DNA of 64,000 nt from Istiophorus platypterus (taxonomy: Eukaryota > Chordata > Actinopteri > Istiophoriformes > Istiophoridae), in assembly GCA_016859345.1 (NCBI GenBank), contig CM029134.1, forward strand, positions 16,543,560-16,607,559. Direction: 5' to 3'. How positions within the stretch are numbered: position 1 is the first letter of the stretch; each line of letters begins with the position of its first letter. A program made the position numbers and the translations under genes. Below are positions 49,749 through 61,100 of the stretch, piece after piece. The notes under the pieces are model-generated. The model saw only the letters and a list, made by a program, of their open reading frames with translations, searched no databases and was not told the DNA's origin.

Positions 49749-49811
<63 letters not shown>

Positions 49812-49824
49812 GGATAGATAGATG
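49749..49824. repeat. (GATA)n microsatellite
   Basis: About 15 GATA units followed by variant GATG units. Reading frames over it give only low-complexity protein. Confidence 0.95.
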
Positions 49825-50399
49825 GGGTAGAGACAGGAAGATGTGAAAAAGAAGAGGAATGAGTAACTGTTTTGGATACAAATGGGGAAGAATGAAAGAT
49901 GAAAGAAGACACAGATGGAGATAGGCTGTTGTTGTTTAGTTGATTGTTTATGGCTGCAGGACATAAAGTCCAAAATGTTACCTGATCAACCTCTAACCCC
50001 CTTCTCCTCTGTCTGCTCCTCTCCGTCTCAACTTGTTCCTGGAAGGTTCACAGGCGAAGCCGCACAGTGACGTGGCTGAGTTGGTTTAAAGGTCTTAACC
50101 GCTCCAGTTGCAGAGTTGTCTTTTAGGTCTGGCTGATGTCAGCCAAGTTGACGTGATAGTGCGGATCTAAGGACTAAGGCTGACTGCTTTGTTGCATCAT
50201 AGCTGTGGATAATATTCAGGAAAAGTAACAAAAGTTCCTAGATGTTTTACACACTCTCACACCAACACATAAGCTTAAGTACACACAGCCTCATTTAGTC
50301 TGAGCCTTGACACGTTGATAAGTGAGTGGCGGCTGGTAACAGAAACCTCCCTGATTGTCCATGTGTGTACCAGCTGTGGGAGCTGGTGGACGCGAGTCT

Positions 50400-50401
<2 letters not shown>

Positions 50402-50458
<57 letters not shown>
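50402..50458. repeat. (AC)n microsatellite
   Basis: About 28 uninterrupted AC units in the ctbp1-spon2 spacer. Confidence 0.95.
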
Positions 50459-50461
<3 letters not shown>

Positions 50462-51089
50462 TACACATTTGTACACGCTGACCCGAGGAAAAGGGGTTCC
50501 TCAGCTGAGATCACAGCTGGATCTGCCACAGGACAGAAGAACTATTTGAAAGGCGGCAGGGGCGGCAACCATTTAAACCCCTTTGATTCCCTGCAATGTC
50601 CAATCAGTAAATTAACTGCAGAAATAAAAAGGACTTTGTTTCTGTCCAGACTCCACTCGTCTGTTCTCCAGGTTGCATGTCTGTACATAAAGCCTATATT
50701 CCTCATTTCTCCTTCTATTTTACTACCATTATTCAGCAACTCTACACCTCTCAAGCCTGACGGTGTGTGCTCAAGGACAGGGGTAAGAAAATACACAATG
50801 CTGAGCAGTCTATGTTCAGAAAGGCCAATGTGGTGTTGATTACCTTGTCAGCAGCGAGGTTGCTGAGTTTACACAGCCACTGAAAAACGAGAGAGAACGA
50901 TACAGGAGGAGAAGAGAGGGATAGTGGAGGAGAGGAGTGAGGCTTTTAACCGCCTTTCCATACAAGGAGAGGTAGGGGGAGAAAAGAGGAGGAGGGGGAG
51001 GAGAAAGCAAGAGAGAGAGAGAGGAGGGTAATATGAGGAGATGAAATGAGAGAGAAGGGAGGAGAGAAATTTTGAAAGAGAGATAAAGA

Positions 51090-51240
51090 CAGAGGATAGA
51101 AGGATAGAGGCTGATAAGGCTGCACCAGACAGCTGGCTACAGTAGAGGAAAAGAGAGGAGAGTGAGAGGGTGAGTGAAGCTGTATCCTGTGTGATTCTGC
51201 TGCAGCTTCTCTCTGTCACTGACTGACTGATCCAACACAG
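51090..51240 (+). other. spon2: Possible non-coding first exon of spon2
   Basis: A purine-rich tract (about 50900-51170) leads to CTGCAGCTTCTCTCTGTCAC and a strong donor, AACACAG/GTAAGA, at 51240/51241. The next plausible acceptor on this strand is CATTTCTTTCAG just before the spon2 ATG at 55150. There is no TATA box. Inference from splice sites only. Confidence 0.35.
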
Positions 51241-51372
51241 GTAAGACACACACTGAGGCTCCATTCATCCGCTGCACAGATGGAGTCTCGAGGAGTTTGG
51301 CTTTCGAGCATCATGAGATCCAGCCGGCTTGTTCCTTTCTCTTGGGAGGATGTAGAATTTTCGAGTGAAAGT

Positions 51373-51800
51373 GGTGCAGTGGCGGAAGAAGTGTTCAGAT
51401 CCTTTAGTTAAGTAGAAAGTCAAAATGTTGCTTAAGTAAAAGTACATTATTATGAAAGTACATTATAAAATTATGGCCTACACAGTATATATAAAGTATC
51501 AAAAATAAGTGTTACTAAATATGCTTCAGGGTGATATGTTATTACATCTGTTATGTTATGGGATTACTATTCTGGATGCATTAACATGTAAGCATCATTT
51601 TAATGTCACAGCAGTTTAAGGTGGCACCAGTTTTAATTTTTGACAGGTTTGATACATAACCTGTGTCTCTTTTTACTACTATTTGTTTATATATGTAGAA
51701 TTGATTTTTTAGGGAACTGCTAACTACAGCCGTCAAATTACTCTGACGTGTAGTGAAACAGACTTAAAAGGTAGCATCAAATGGCAATTCTCAGGTAAAA
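51373..51800. repeat. Degenerate teleost interspersed repeat (aagtaaaagtac family)
   Basis: Starts CAGTGGCGGAAGAAGTGTTC, then CAGATCCTTTAGTTAAGTAG, CTTAAGTAAAAGTACATTAT and, near the end, TAGCATCAAATGGC. This wording is characteristic of a very common fish non-autonomous DNA element (cagtggtggaagaagtattcagatc...). Diverged and without clear terminal repeats here. Confidence 0.6.
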
Positions 51801-53692
51801 TAACACAAAATTGTATCGCGACAAATGACAAATGTATATACCACCACAGAACCTTTGTCATGTTTGTTTTTTCTGTATCATAACCCTGAACACAAATCAC
51901 TTTGCCGTTGACTTCATCTTTGCATGTATTTGTACACTTGCACTGGTAAGTGTTCACCTTTATTAGTGTAGTTTATATAAAATACGCAGGATACATGCTT
52001 GCACTGTCTTTCCTCTCTGGTCCTGTTGAAAATGTGGCTTTAGTTAAGCATGTTCAGGCAAACCAAAATCTGCAAGCTCACCTCACTTTTCTCTCCGTGT
52101 GAACTACTGCCGACACTGGTCGTGATTTCCCCTCCACCTGTGTGAGAAACAGTCGAGTTTCTGACCTCCTGTTGTGATGCATGTCTGATCAAGTGTGTCC
52201 AGTCTGTCTGTCTATATATGTGGAAGAGAAATGGTACCGTCAGAGCCACATTGTACGAGAACGTGTGAAAGGGGTAATTCAAGGCTTCTTTTTTTCTCAG
52301 CACAAACACCTGAATCAACCACTACCCCCCCCCCCCAAAGAAAAGATTTCTCTGAAAAATCAAAGTCAAAACAGCAAATGACCTCCCTGCTATCTCCTTG
52401 TTAAAAATGAACATTACCCCTGCTGTGTGCACAAATCTGTGTTTGTATGTGCATACCTGCATGCCTGTGTATATGAGCTGAAGTGAATGTGTGCATTATC
52501 TCTGCATGAGGTTGCTGTAATTACACAGTGAAGGTACCCATGGGGCGGCAGACGCTACATTTGGCTCTGCACCACATCCTCTCATTTTATTGTGTCTTGT
52601 GCCTGACAGAAAAACGGCTATGACTGATGAGGGCAGGTCTGTGGTATGAGTGAATGTGTGTCTACAAGTGTAAAATTTACGTTGACTGAAAATAAATGTG
52701 TGTCTCTGGATGCACCAATTATTACCATATGGCCTATTATTATTACTGCATGTGTTTTCAGCAGCAACAGCAGACATCAGCTGGTCGCAGGTCTGTGTGC
52801 TGACTGATGAAGTTCAGTGTGTCAGTGTGGGAATTCAAGAAATGTCTCTTCAGTGTGTTATGGTGTAAAGGAGTGTTACAAGTTCAGGGGGAAGGTAGAA
52901 TAGAGTCTTAGTGTAAAACAAGGTCATTGGATTAATGGTTGTTATAGCAAAAGAGATCACATGACTGCCACTAATAGACTGAGACTGGCCCTAAAATCAA
53001 AAACAGAAGATATAATTTTTTGGAAAAAGAAATATATGCACCAGTAAATTGCATGCCTTGAATTTCCAGTTAGAAATCTTGATCTTTTTTCTGGAATGTG
53101 TATGTATGTGTGTGTGAAAGACACAGAAAAAAAAGACAAATCTTTGCAACAGCCTGTGACAGGAGTGACCTCCCACTTCTATACTAATCATAGCAGCAGA
53201 GAGGACAGTAAAAGTTACGATCACATACTAGTGTGAAAAATCCCCAGCTCCAGTCGCTGAACTTCCATGAACCCGAGCTGACGGTGTTTGACCACAAGGG
53301 CAGGGCGAACACCTCTTATTATAACACTGAAAAAATATTATGTCATTTTTCAAGAGAAAGGTCCTTTTTGGAACAAGTTGCATTGTTAAGTATCTCTACC
53401 TGGAACCTTGTCGGCCTCCTGCAGAGCAGCCAGTGAAATAATCAGATGACTGAGCTGTGAGATCAAAGCTGGGCTCTGTGTGTCTGTTATGGCTGGATGT
53501 TAGACTGTGCAGTTAATATACATTTAACAGAGTCAGGGAATTAATAAAACGCGCAGTGACATATAAGGCTATGGTCAGAAAAGTGTCAGAGTTGGAGTTT
53601 TGCAGCTATATTGGCAGAGTAATACTATCTGTCCTCCGGAAATAGACTTCAGGGACAATGTGCAGCTGGACATGAGTGTTATGCGCATTGGT

Positions 53693-53742
<50 letters not shown>

Positions 53743-55149
53743 TGCATGTTTTTGTGCTTTCAACTCGCCCAAATTTAACTGTCTGCATTCTGCAGCTGCT
53801 TTGGAGGTTTAGTTATAGTATAGTAACCCATAGAATCGCCACAAAAGGCTGCAGCCAAAACACATTGCTCTCCTTTTCTGTAACATTCAAACACAGAAAA
53901 AAATCATCTGTCATCAAGTCATAAACTGGGATCACACACTTAAAACATCTGTCAAAAAAGGGCATAAGTGAAATAACATCCGATTTTTGCAGTGCATTTT
54001 TGTCCAAAGTACTTGAAGACTTTTCTTGATGTACATTCAGGGAAGGTGTCCTCTGTACTGCTCTTGGATATTTGACTATTTGAAGATATTTGACTCCCAT
54101 GTATCACATCTTTGTTCATGTTTTTTTAGTTTTTTTTTAGCAACTATTAAAACTGTGTCCAAGCTCTGTTAGTGTCTTCTGGGAATATACTGAAATTCCA
54201 ATTTGAGCACAGGTTTCAAAAACAATAAAGCAGGACACAGTTTGTGTGGCTGTTTAAGAGACGGACATAGAAACAGCTGGGTAGACATGGGCTGAGAATA
54301 TTGGTGGAGAAGGTGGAGAGGAGGATGAGATGGAAGGCTCTGATTTATACTCATCTCCTCAAGTAATGTAAAAAAAAAACAAAATACACAAAAACACAAA
54401 AAAAGAGCGGTTCCTCTGTTACTTTCTTCAGCTCTACACAGTGTGTGAGGCTGAAATGTGTTTTGAGCAATTATCTTGCGCATGCTATTATCCAACTCAG
54501 TCTCTCTTAATAGAGTATGAGTCTGACTCAGCAGCCGGTGGTCAATGGATGGTCAGTCAGTGAGGTCAGCAGAGTAGCAGAGCAGACAGGATTTGCATCT
54601 ATCATCAGAGATGTCAGCCCTGTTGTTTTATTTTAGAGCAGCCTCTGTGGCAGACATTACCTTGACAGCGATCAATGTTAACCGTTTTGCCGTGTAGCCA
54701 CAGATTGGCTCTGCACCAATGCACACTCGGCCCAGCCCAGGAGAAAAAGGATTTTTATTTTTTTTTTGATCGAAGGCTTGAGGGTCAATGGGTTCAATAA
54801 GCTTTGTTCTAAGATAAAATGAATGTGTTGCGATATGATGGCAGGGGTGCGGAATTTCCCCTCTTATAGTGATTTGCCAAGATTGTCTGGGTTTGGTTTC
54901 CTAAACATACATTTTAAGGTCCTGTTGTTTACGTGCAGAAGTGCCTCTGAAAGACTTCTTAAGTGACTTTTGAGTTTAATATGCACTACACATTTTATGG
55001 TATTCAAGAAAATTTAAGGGTGGGAACGGAAATTTTTTTTTTTTTTTTTACGGTCTTCAGGGACAGCGAGCCAGGTGCAAACCTGATACATCACTACCGT
55101 GAGTGAAGAATATTCACACAGCCATTTTTCATTGCTCCATTTCTTTCAG
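51801..55149. other. Non-coding interval before spon2 coding sequence (probable intron)
   Basis: No exon with good splice context found. Contains the GT microsatellite, T-runs at about 55030, and a C-run at about 52326. If the exon at 51090-51240 is real, this is spon2 intron 1. Confidence 0.4.
53694..53739. repeat. (GT)n microsatellite
   Basis: About 23 GT units in the region taken to be the first intron of spon2. Confidence 0.95.
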
Positions 55150-58100
55150 ATGATGTCATCAGAGCACCTGACCTGTGGTTGGCTGCAGCAGCTACTCGTT
55201 GTACTTCTCAAGTTTTGCTTTGCTTTTGCTGGGCCTTTGCGGCCACTCAATGGGACCGAATGCACAGCCAAGGGTCCTGCTTCCTACATCCTGGTCTTTA
55301 CAGGGCACTGGAGCCCACAGGCCTTCCCCAAGCAATATCCACTCTTCCGGCCCCCCGCACAGTGGTCTAAACTCATAGGTGAGTTGGGACAAAGAAATTG
55401 GTTTTTGTAAGATTAACCATTCATCACAGAAAATTTTTACCTCTAACATTTAACAATAATTCATTGATTGCTGATTAATATATCAGGCTTGCGACAGCAG
55501 CGATTATTTGGCCTCCATCAAGGTTCACAGTGTTTGTGTAAAGGGGGAGCCGATCAAAGGACAGGAATGTGACACTGACTAAGCCTCTGCTTCACCTAAA
55601 GACAGTTGTTTTGTCACTCGTCATGTGTCAGATACACACACATCATACACACACATACACAGGGGTGAGAGATGTTAATGAGCAAAGCAGCAAGAAACAG
55701 AGTACAATAAGAAAGACAGTTTAAATGCTACCAGATGTTTTTTTCTCTCTGTTTCTCTAACCTCTGTCCAGTGGTATCTTTAATATTTCTCCATCTCTTC
55801 AGCTCAATCGTACACTCTTTCCCACATTTCCGTTGATTTACCACAGCGTTGGCTATAAAGACTGGAGTGGAGGTTTCTGGGTTATGTGAAGGTGGGTGTT
55901 GATTGTTGGGGTGTGGTGGGGTTAGACCGCTTACCTCAGAGCCAGGAGAAGGAGGAGAAGAAGAAGAGATTCAGGCCCCTCATTTCTAATGTTTCCCCCA
56001 AGCCATGGAAGATGGGATGGATGGCAGATGTTTGTACATGTGTATACATGTGTGTGTGATGGACTGCACTTGCACTTGCATCATAGTCCGTGGCGGCTGT
56101 GAATATGTCTGGTTTCCAGATCTCTTAGTGGTGCGTTGCTGACCTGCCAAAGGATGATGCTGTACTTACTCCTAATTGAGACAGGGCACCAGAGATTCTG
56201 ACACATCCGTAATGGCTCTTAATGTCCCTGGTAATGGGCAACAGTGGACAGGGGGACAAGGTACGGGCTTTGTCACAAGACTAGACAAACACAAGGGCCT
56301 CAGTGGGTTGACAATCCACTGGTAGGGGATAAAAAGAATGTTTTCATAGGCTGAAGAAAAGTACAACCGGTTGAGGGGTTTGGGGGCCTAGAACGATTTC
56401 GTGATGCTTAATTGTGGAGACCCGGTTAAGAGACCAAGGACACTGCCAAAGGGAGGAGAGAATGGCATTTGTCGTGGCCTGAAGATAAAACACATGCAGT
56501 TTAGGAAGCGCAGGGCACAGGCTTTAATGTCTTGGTGGGACTTAAACGTGATGTGTTATCGAGTTTCAAGGTCTTGACGCTTGTAGGAAATTTGTTAGAA
56601 TGGAAATGTAATTAAGTGCATAAGTAATGGCAGTTTGGGGAGATACAAGATAGTGTGTGAAGTTGACTTTACACAATGTGTATGGCTCAGTGCGGTGTGT
56701 GTGTTAATACACGTGTCAAGAGTGTTTAAGTATAAATGTATGGTTGTGTATGTGTGGCTGTATGTAGCTCTGTAAAAGTGAGGTAAGGCAGAACCATCAG
56801 AGCGTTTGTCAACGTGTTTCTGGCTAACCTTACTCTGCCCTTAAAACCACCGGCCCTGGCCCGTGGCTCTGTAAGTATCAGCATGCAGCTCGAGAACCTG
56901 TGGTACAAACAGTTTAGCCTAAATCAGTCTTATGATTCTTAACAGATGTCATAGAAAACCAAAATGAATATAAGAATAGGGGGCAAATGATTCTGTTGGC
57001 CCAAGGGGTAAGAAAAAGTATCGATAAAGGTTTTCAGAATAGTTCATATTATTTTTTTTGTCCCTTATCTGGCCTCCAACTCAGAGATCCTGACCCATCT
57101 CCTGGCAGCTCCAGCCTTTGTTTTGGTTTTTATCAATGATAGAGGAGAAAGGAGAGATAGAGAATAATGATGGAGAAAAGTTTTAACTATAACCATGCAA
57201 TAATTCCAAAGACGCACATATCGGCAGTTCCTTCAGAATTATCTGCTTAAGTGCATGAAGTAGGAGGCAGCCGTAGAAATACATACAGGCTCCTCGGTGG
57301 AAATGATCTCACCGTCTGGCTGAGGTTCTGTGGTACTTCAGTGACATTGATATGCATTCCAGTGAATAACCATCCTACTCCTGTCTCCTTCTCTTTTTTG
57401 TGTTCCTTTTCTTCCTTTAGCGGTCAGCCATAATCGCCATTTTCGTCTGTGGGAGGAAGGTGCTCCAGCCAGTGCAGGGGTGCAGAACTTTGCTGAACTT
57501 GGGGTGACGGTGGAGCTGATGAAGACAGCCAAGGAGGCCAGGAAGACACGCATGGTCGGCGCCATGTACCGAACGGCCGGCATCCCTAATGGCATCGGGC
57601 ACAGCTCGACAGAGTTGCTTATGCAGCCCCGGAGCTCACTGGTAGGCTCATTCACAAAAACGAACACACGCTCAGACCCAGTTAGTCACACAAACCTTCG
57701 TTTGACCTAGTCTGTTGAGTCATAAGGTCATCCTTTTGCTCTGACCAACACCTCTCCACTTCTTTCCACTGTCCAATCAGACTATGTTTAGTTCATGTGC
57801 TGAAGCCCTGCAGCCACAAACGCCCACATCCATCCTGCGCGGTCTGCACTCTGTCTGCTGCCTGGCTCATTTAACTCCGTGAGCTCAGGATGACGTTTCA
57901 TTAAAGTAATAGTTTGACAGTTTGGGAAATATACAAATTTTCCCTCTTCCCGAGAACTGGGTTGGAATTTTTATGCCACTCTCATTTCTTTTTGTGAAAT
58001 ATGTACCTGGAGAGCGCAGCCAGTCAGGTTAGCTTAGCATGAAGACTGGAATAGGGGAAACATCTGGCCTGGCTCTGTCTTGGCTTGTTATAGTGCCTTC

Positions 58101-61100
58101 CTGGAGACCCTCTGGTATTACCAAATACCCCAGTAAAAATGAAACCTTTATCTTTTAAACGCTGATGTTTGTATGGATTAAACAGAAGTGATAAAATGCA
58201 TGAATAAAGATGTTTATAGCTGTTGGTAGAGTCAGGTTAGCTCTTTACCCCTGGTTCCTGACTCTATGCTAAACTAACCAACTGGTGGGTTTGGCTCCAT
58301 ATTTAATATAGAGATAAGAAAATGATATCGATTTTTTCCCTTATTCTGGGCAAGTAAGCAAATAAATATAATTCATCAAAAGTAAAACCATTCTTTATGG
58401 GTAAAGGTAAAAGACAAATTAAACTTCTTCTATCTTATTAAAATGACCATAATCAATATTCTCACATGCTCATATTTACACTGAGAGTTTTGGTACTTGT
58501 AATCTTTCTTTCTCACTGTACTGGCTTTGAAGTGAGCCCTTCAGTGAATGGTACTCACGGTCCTTGTGTCCTGCAATGCTTCAGTCTAACACTCAGCTGA
58601 AGCTAACATGAGGTTTCAGCAATCTGATTAAGCTAAATTAAGGAGATTCTTTAAAAGATTTTTTCAGTGTGAAATTCCCTCTTTGTGTTAGCATTTCTTT
58701 ACTGCAGCTCAACAAGGAAACATTGACCAGGAAAACAAAAAAACAGAAAAGCTGCACTAACACGACTAACTGTGGAACATTTGATTTGGCTAACTTAAAC
58801 AACTACAACCCCATAATGCCCAATATTTAGGTTGATAAATTGGCTGAGGCATGTGGACTGCATTTGGGTTGCAGGCTCAGTGTCCAACTAGGGTACAACT
58901 TCCCTGGACTACAGGGTCTGGCTGGTGCAGGATACTGTGTGAGTTTGGGAGCAAAGGTCATGGTTGGAGGCTTGGGCTAAATTAGGAGCTAGGGCTTGAA
59001 CAAAGGCAAAGAATCTGAGGTACGAATGAGGTATGGCTCTGTGGAAAAATGTGTCATACTATTCACAGAGTTACAGAGTTAAAACTAGAACTAAGGTAAT
59101 CCTTTATATGTAAAGCACAGGTAGCTGATGAATGAGAGGGAAAGAGGTGAAGAGGAAAGTCTGGTGACCGACATTTATTTTTTGGCTGTTCCACTGAACC
59201 TGATGGCCCTTAAAAACATAACCAGCCCTGTCAGAGGGCATCTTTGGTAAGTACTTGTCATTGACAGCAGCTTAACAGCTGGGCATGACTATTGTGTGTC
59301 TGTTTTGAACGTGACAATGACAGGCTAAATTATAGTCAGTCTATATATAGTTTAATCTTTTATTTTGCCTTGCTGTCTGTCTGTGTCTGTTACTCTTACA
59401 CACACTCATTGATAAATCCCATCCTTTTTTTCTTGCCCACAAACCAAAACATTCATATGCAATGCCCAAAAAATCCCAAACACATATGATTCCCATCTCC
59501 ATATTCATGAGCCTCCTGCCATTCCTGTTAAATGTGTAATTCAAAGCAGACACCAGAAAACACCAAATGAGTGCTATTGAAGATCAAGCTGGCAGTATTC
59601 CTAAAGATGCAGTATTTTGTAAGATCAATTGCACCACGGAAAATGGGACAACATCAGAGCAGTGAGGTGGTTGTTTTCGTGGACGACTTATTCCCTCTGG
59701 AACTCAGCGGAAGATTTTCTGTGATGGAGAAAAGTGAGAGGGATGATGGGAGCTTTGAGTAATTGTCTGTGCTTTAGAGATAGTTCCTGGCCCGTATATT
59801 GTAAACCACCTTAGACAGATCAAGCCGGCGACAAGGGATCCCCCTGAGCAGACATCCTTGCTGACTGGCCCGATGGATATAGCAGGACGACTTCTTGGAA
59901 AAGACTGTTGTTTCAGAGTGAAAAGGACAAGGGGAGGGAGCAATGTTAGTAGAGGAGGGAAGAAAGGAAGGAAGGGATTAGCGGAGGATTCTAAAAAGCA
60001 ACAGAGCTGCCTCTGATTTGGTTTCTCTGTTTCTTGCCTGTGACGCACGACAAAAAACAGAGAAACCAAATCAGAGGCAGCTCTGTTGCTTTTTAGAATA
60101 CCCCGTGTGTCATGCTAGGACAACCTGCCCAGAGTGAACTGATATCTATTCTAGCGCACTTCCATCCAGTGCTCTATCTAACTCCAGGCCACCCTTTCCT
60201 AGCCATCCAAAGCTGTCCAAGCCCACCCATCCGAACGTGAGCTCAGCCCAGGTCCTCAAATATCGGGCCACAGTTGTGGGGCGTTTTCAAATGTGCTGCT
60301 CTCTGGGCGTCTGCCACCTCAGCGTGTGTTGACCCACAGGCCACTTCCTGTATGAGGTCACCAGCTCTCGGAAAACATCCATCACACAGGAGACAAAGTG
60401 TAACCCTGCACAGGAAACTGAGTGGGTGCATGCTTACGCACACATGCAGTCCCCAGTCCCTGCATTTGTTAATTTGTAAAGTTTATAAATCCTGAAACTA
60501 CAATGTGTGTTATTCCCTCTACTTATTTTTTTCTACACAACATATTTCAGTGGATAACACAATATTACTATGGTGGGTTTCTTTTATTATTTTTCTTTTC
60601 TTTCTCCCCTAAAAGAGATGTTTGACTGGACCCATAAAAATGATCAAAGCTGCACTTTAATCAGTAGACCAGCTTTCTGTGTCTAGTAGAACTGATTGCA
60701 ACTTTTAAATTGACTATTTCAATGCATTTTCTTTGCAGTATCAATAGTAGTTATTATTTGTCAAAACAAAGAGAGACAAGAAAGCTGCATCACTGCAATA
60801 TCAGTATTCACATACAGGACATACCAAATAATTATCTTGGGTAAAAAACAAAATATAAGCCTCAGAGGTTATGGCTTTGAAGATAAGAAAGAAGAAAGAA
60901 AGAAGAAAGAAAGAAACCAGAGTCACCAGAGTCTACAGCAGGTACTTTGAGGTTTACTGTTAAAAGTTGGAAATAATTGCATTTTCTCTCTCTGATCGAC
61001 AGTTGTCCCTGATGGTGAAGATGATCCCCAGCCCCGACTGGTTTGTCGGTGTGGACAGCCTAAACCTTTGTGAGGGCAGCCAGTGGAAAAGGGAAGTGAC

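Larger units (their letters stand above)
45884..51089. other. Intergenic interval between ctbp1 and spon2
   Basis: No supportable gene. Contents: a perfect 9-bp hairpin TGGCACCCT/AGGGTGCCA at 46417-46442, the second copy of a dispersed repeat (about 47040-47730), GATA and AC microsatellites, and a strongly purine-rich tract from about 50880. Open frames here are low-complexity shadows of repeats. Confidence 0.5.

Noticed and set aside
49585..49973. Open frames over the GATA repeat rich in Leu, Ser, Ile and Tyr
   Set aside because: They are translations of a tetranucleotide microsatellite.
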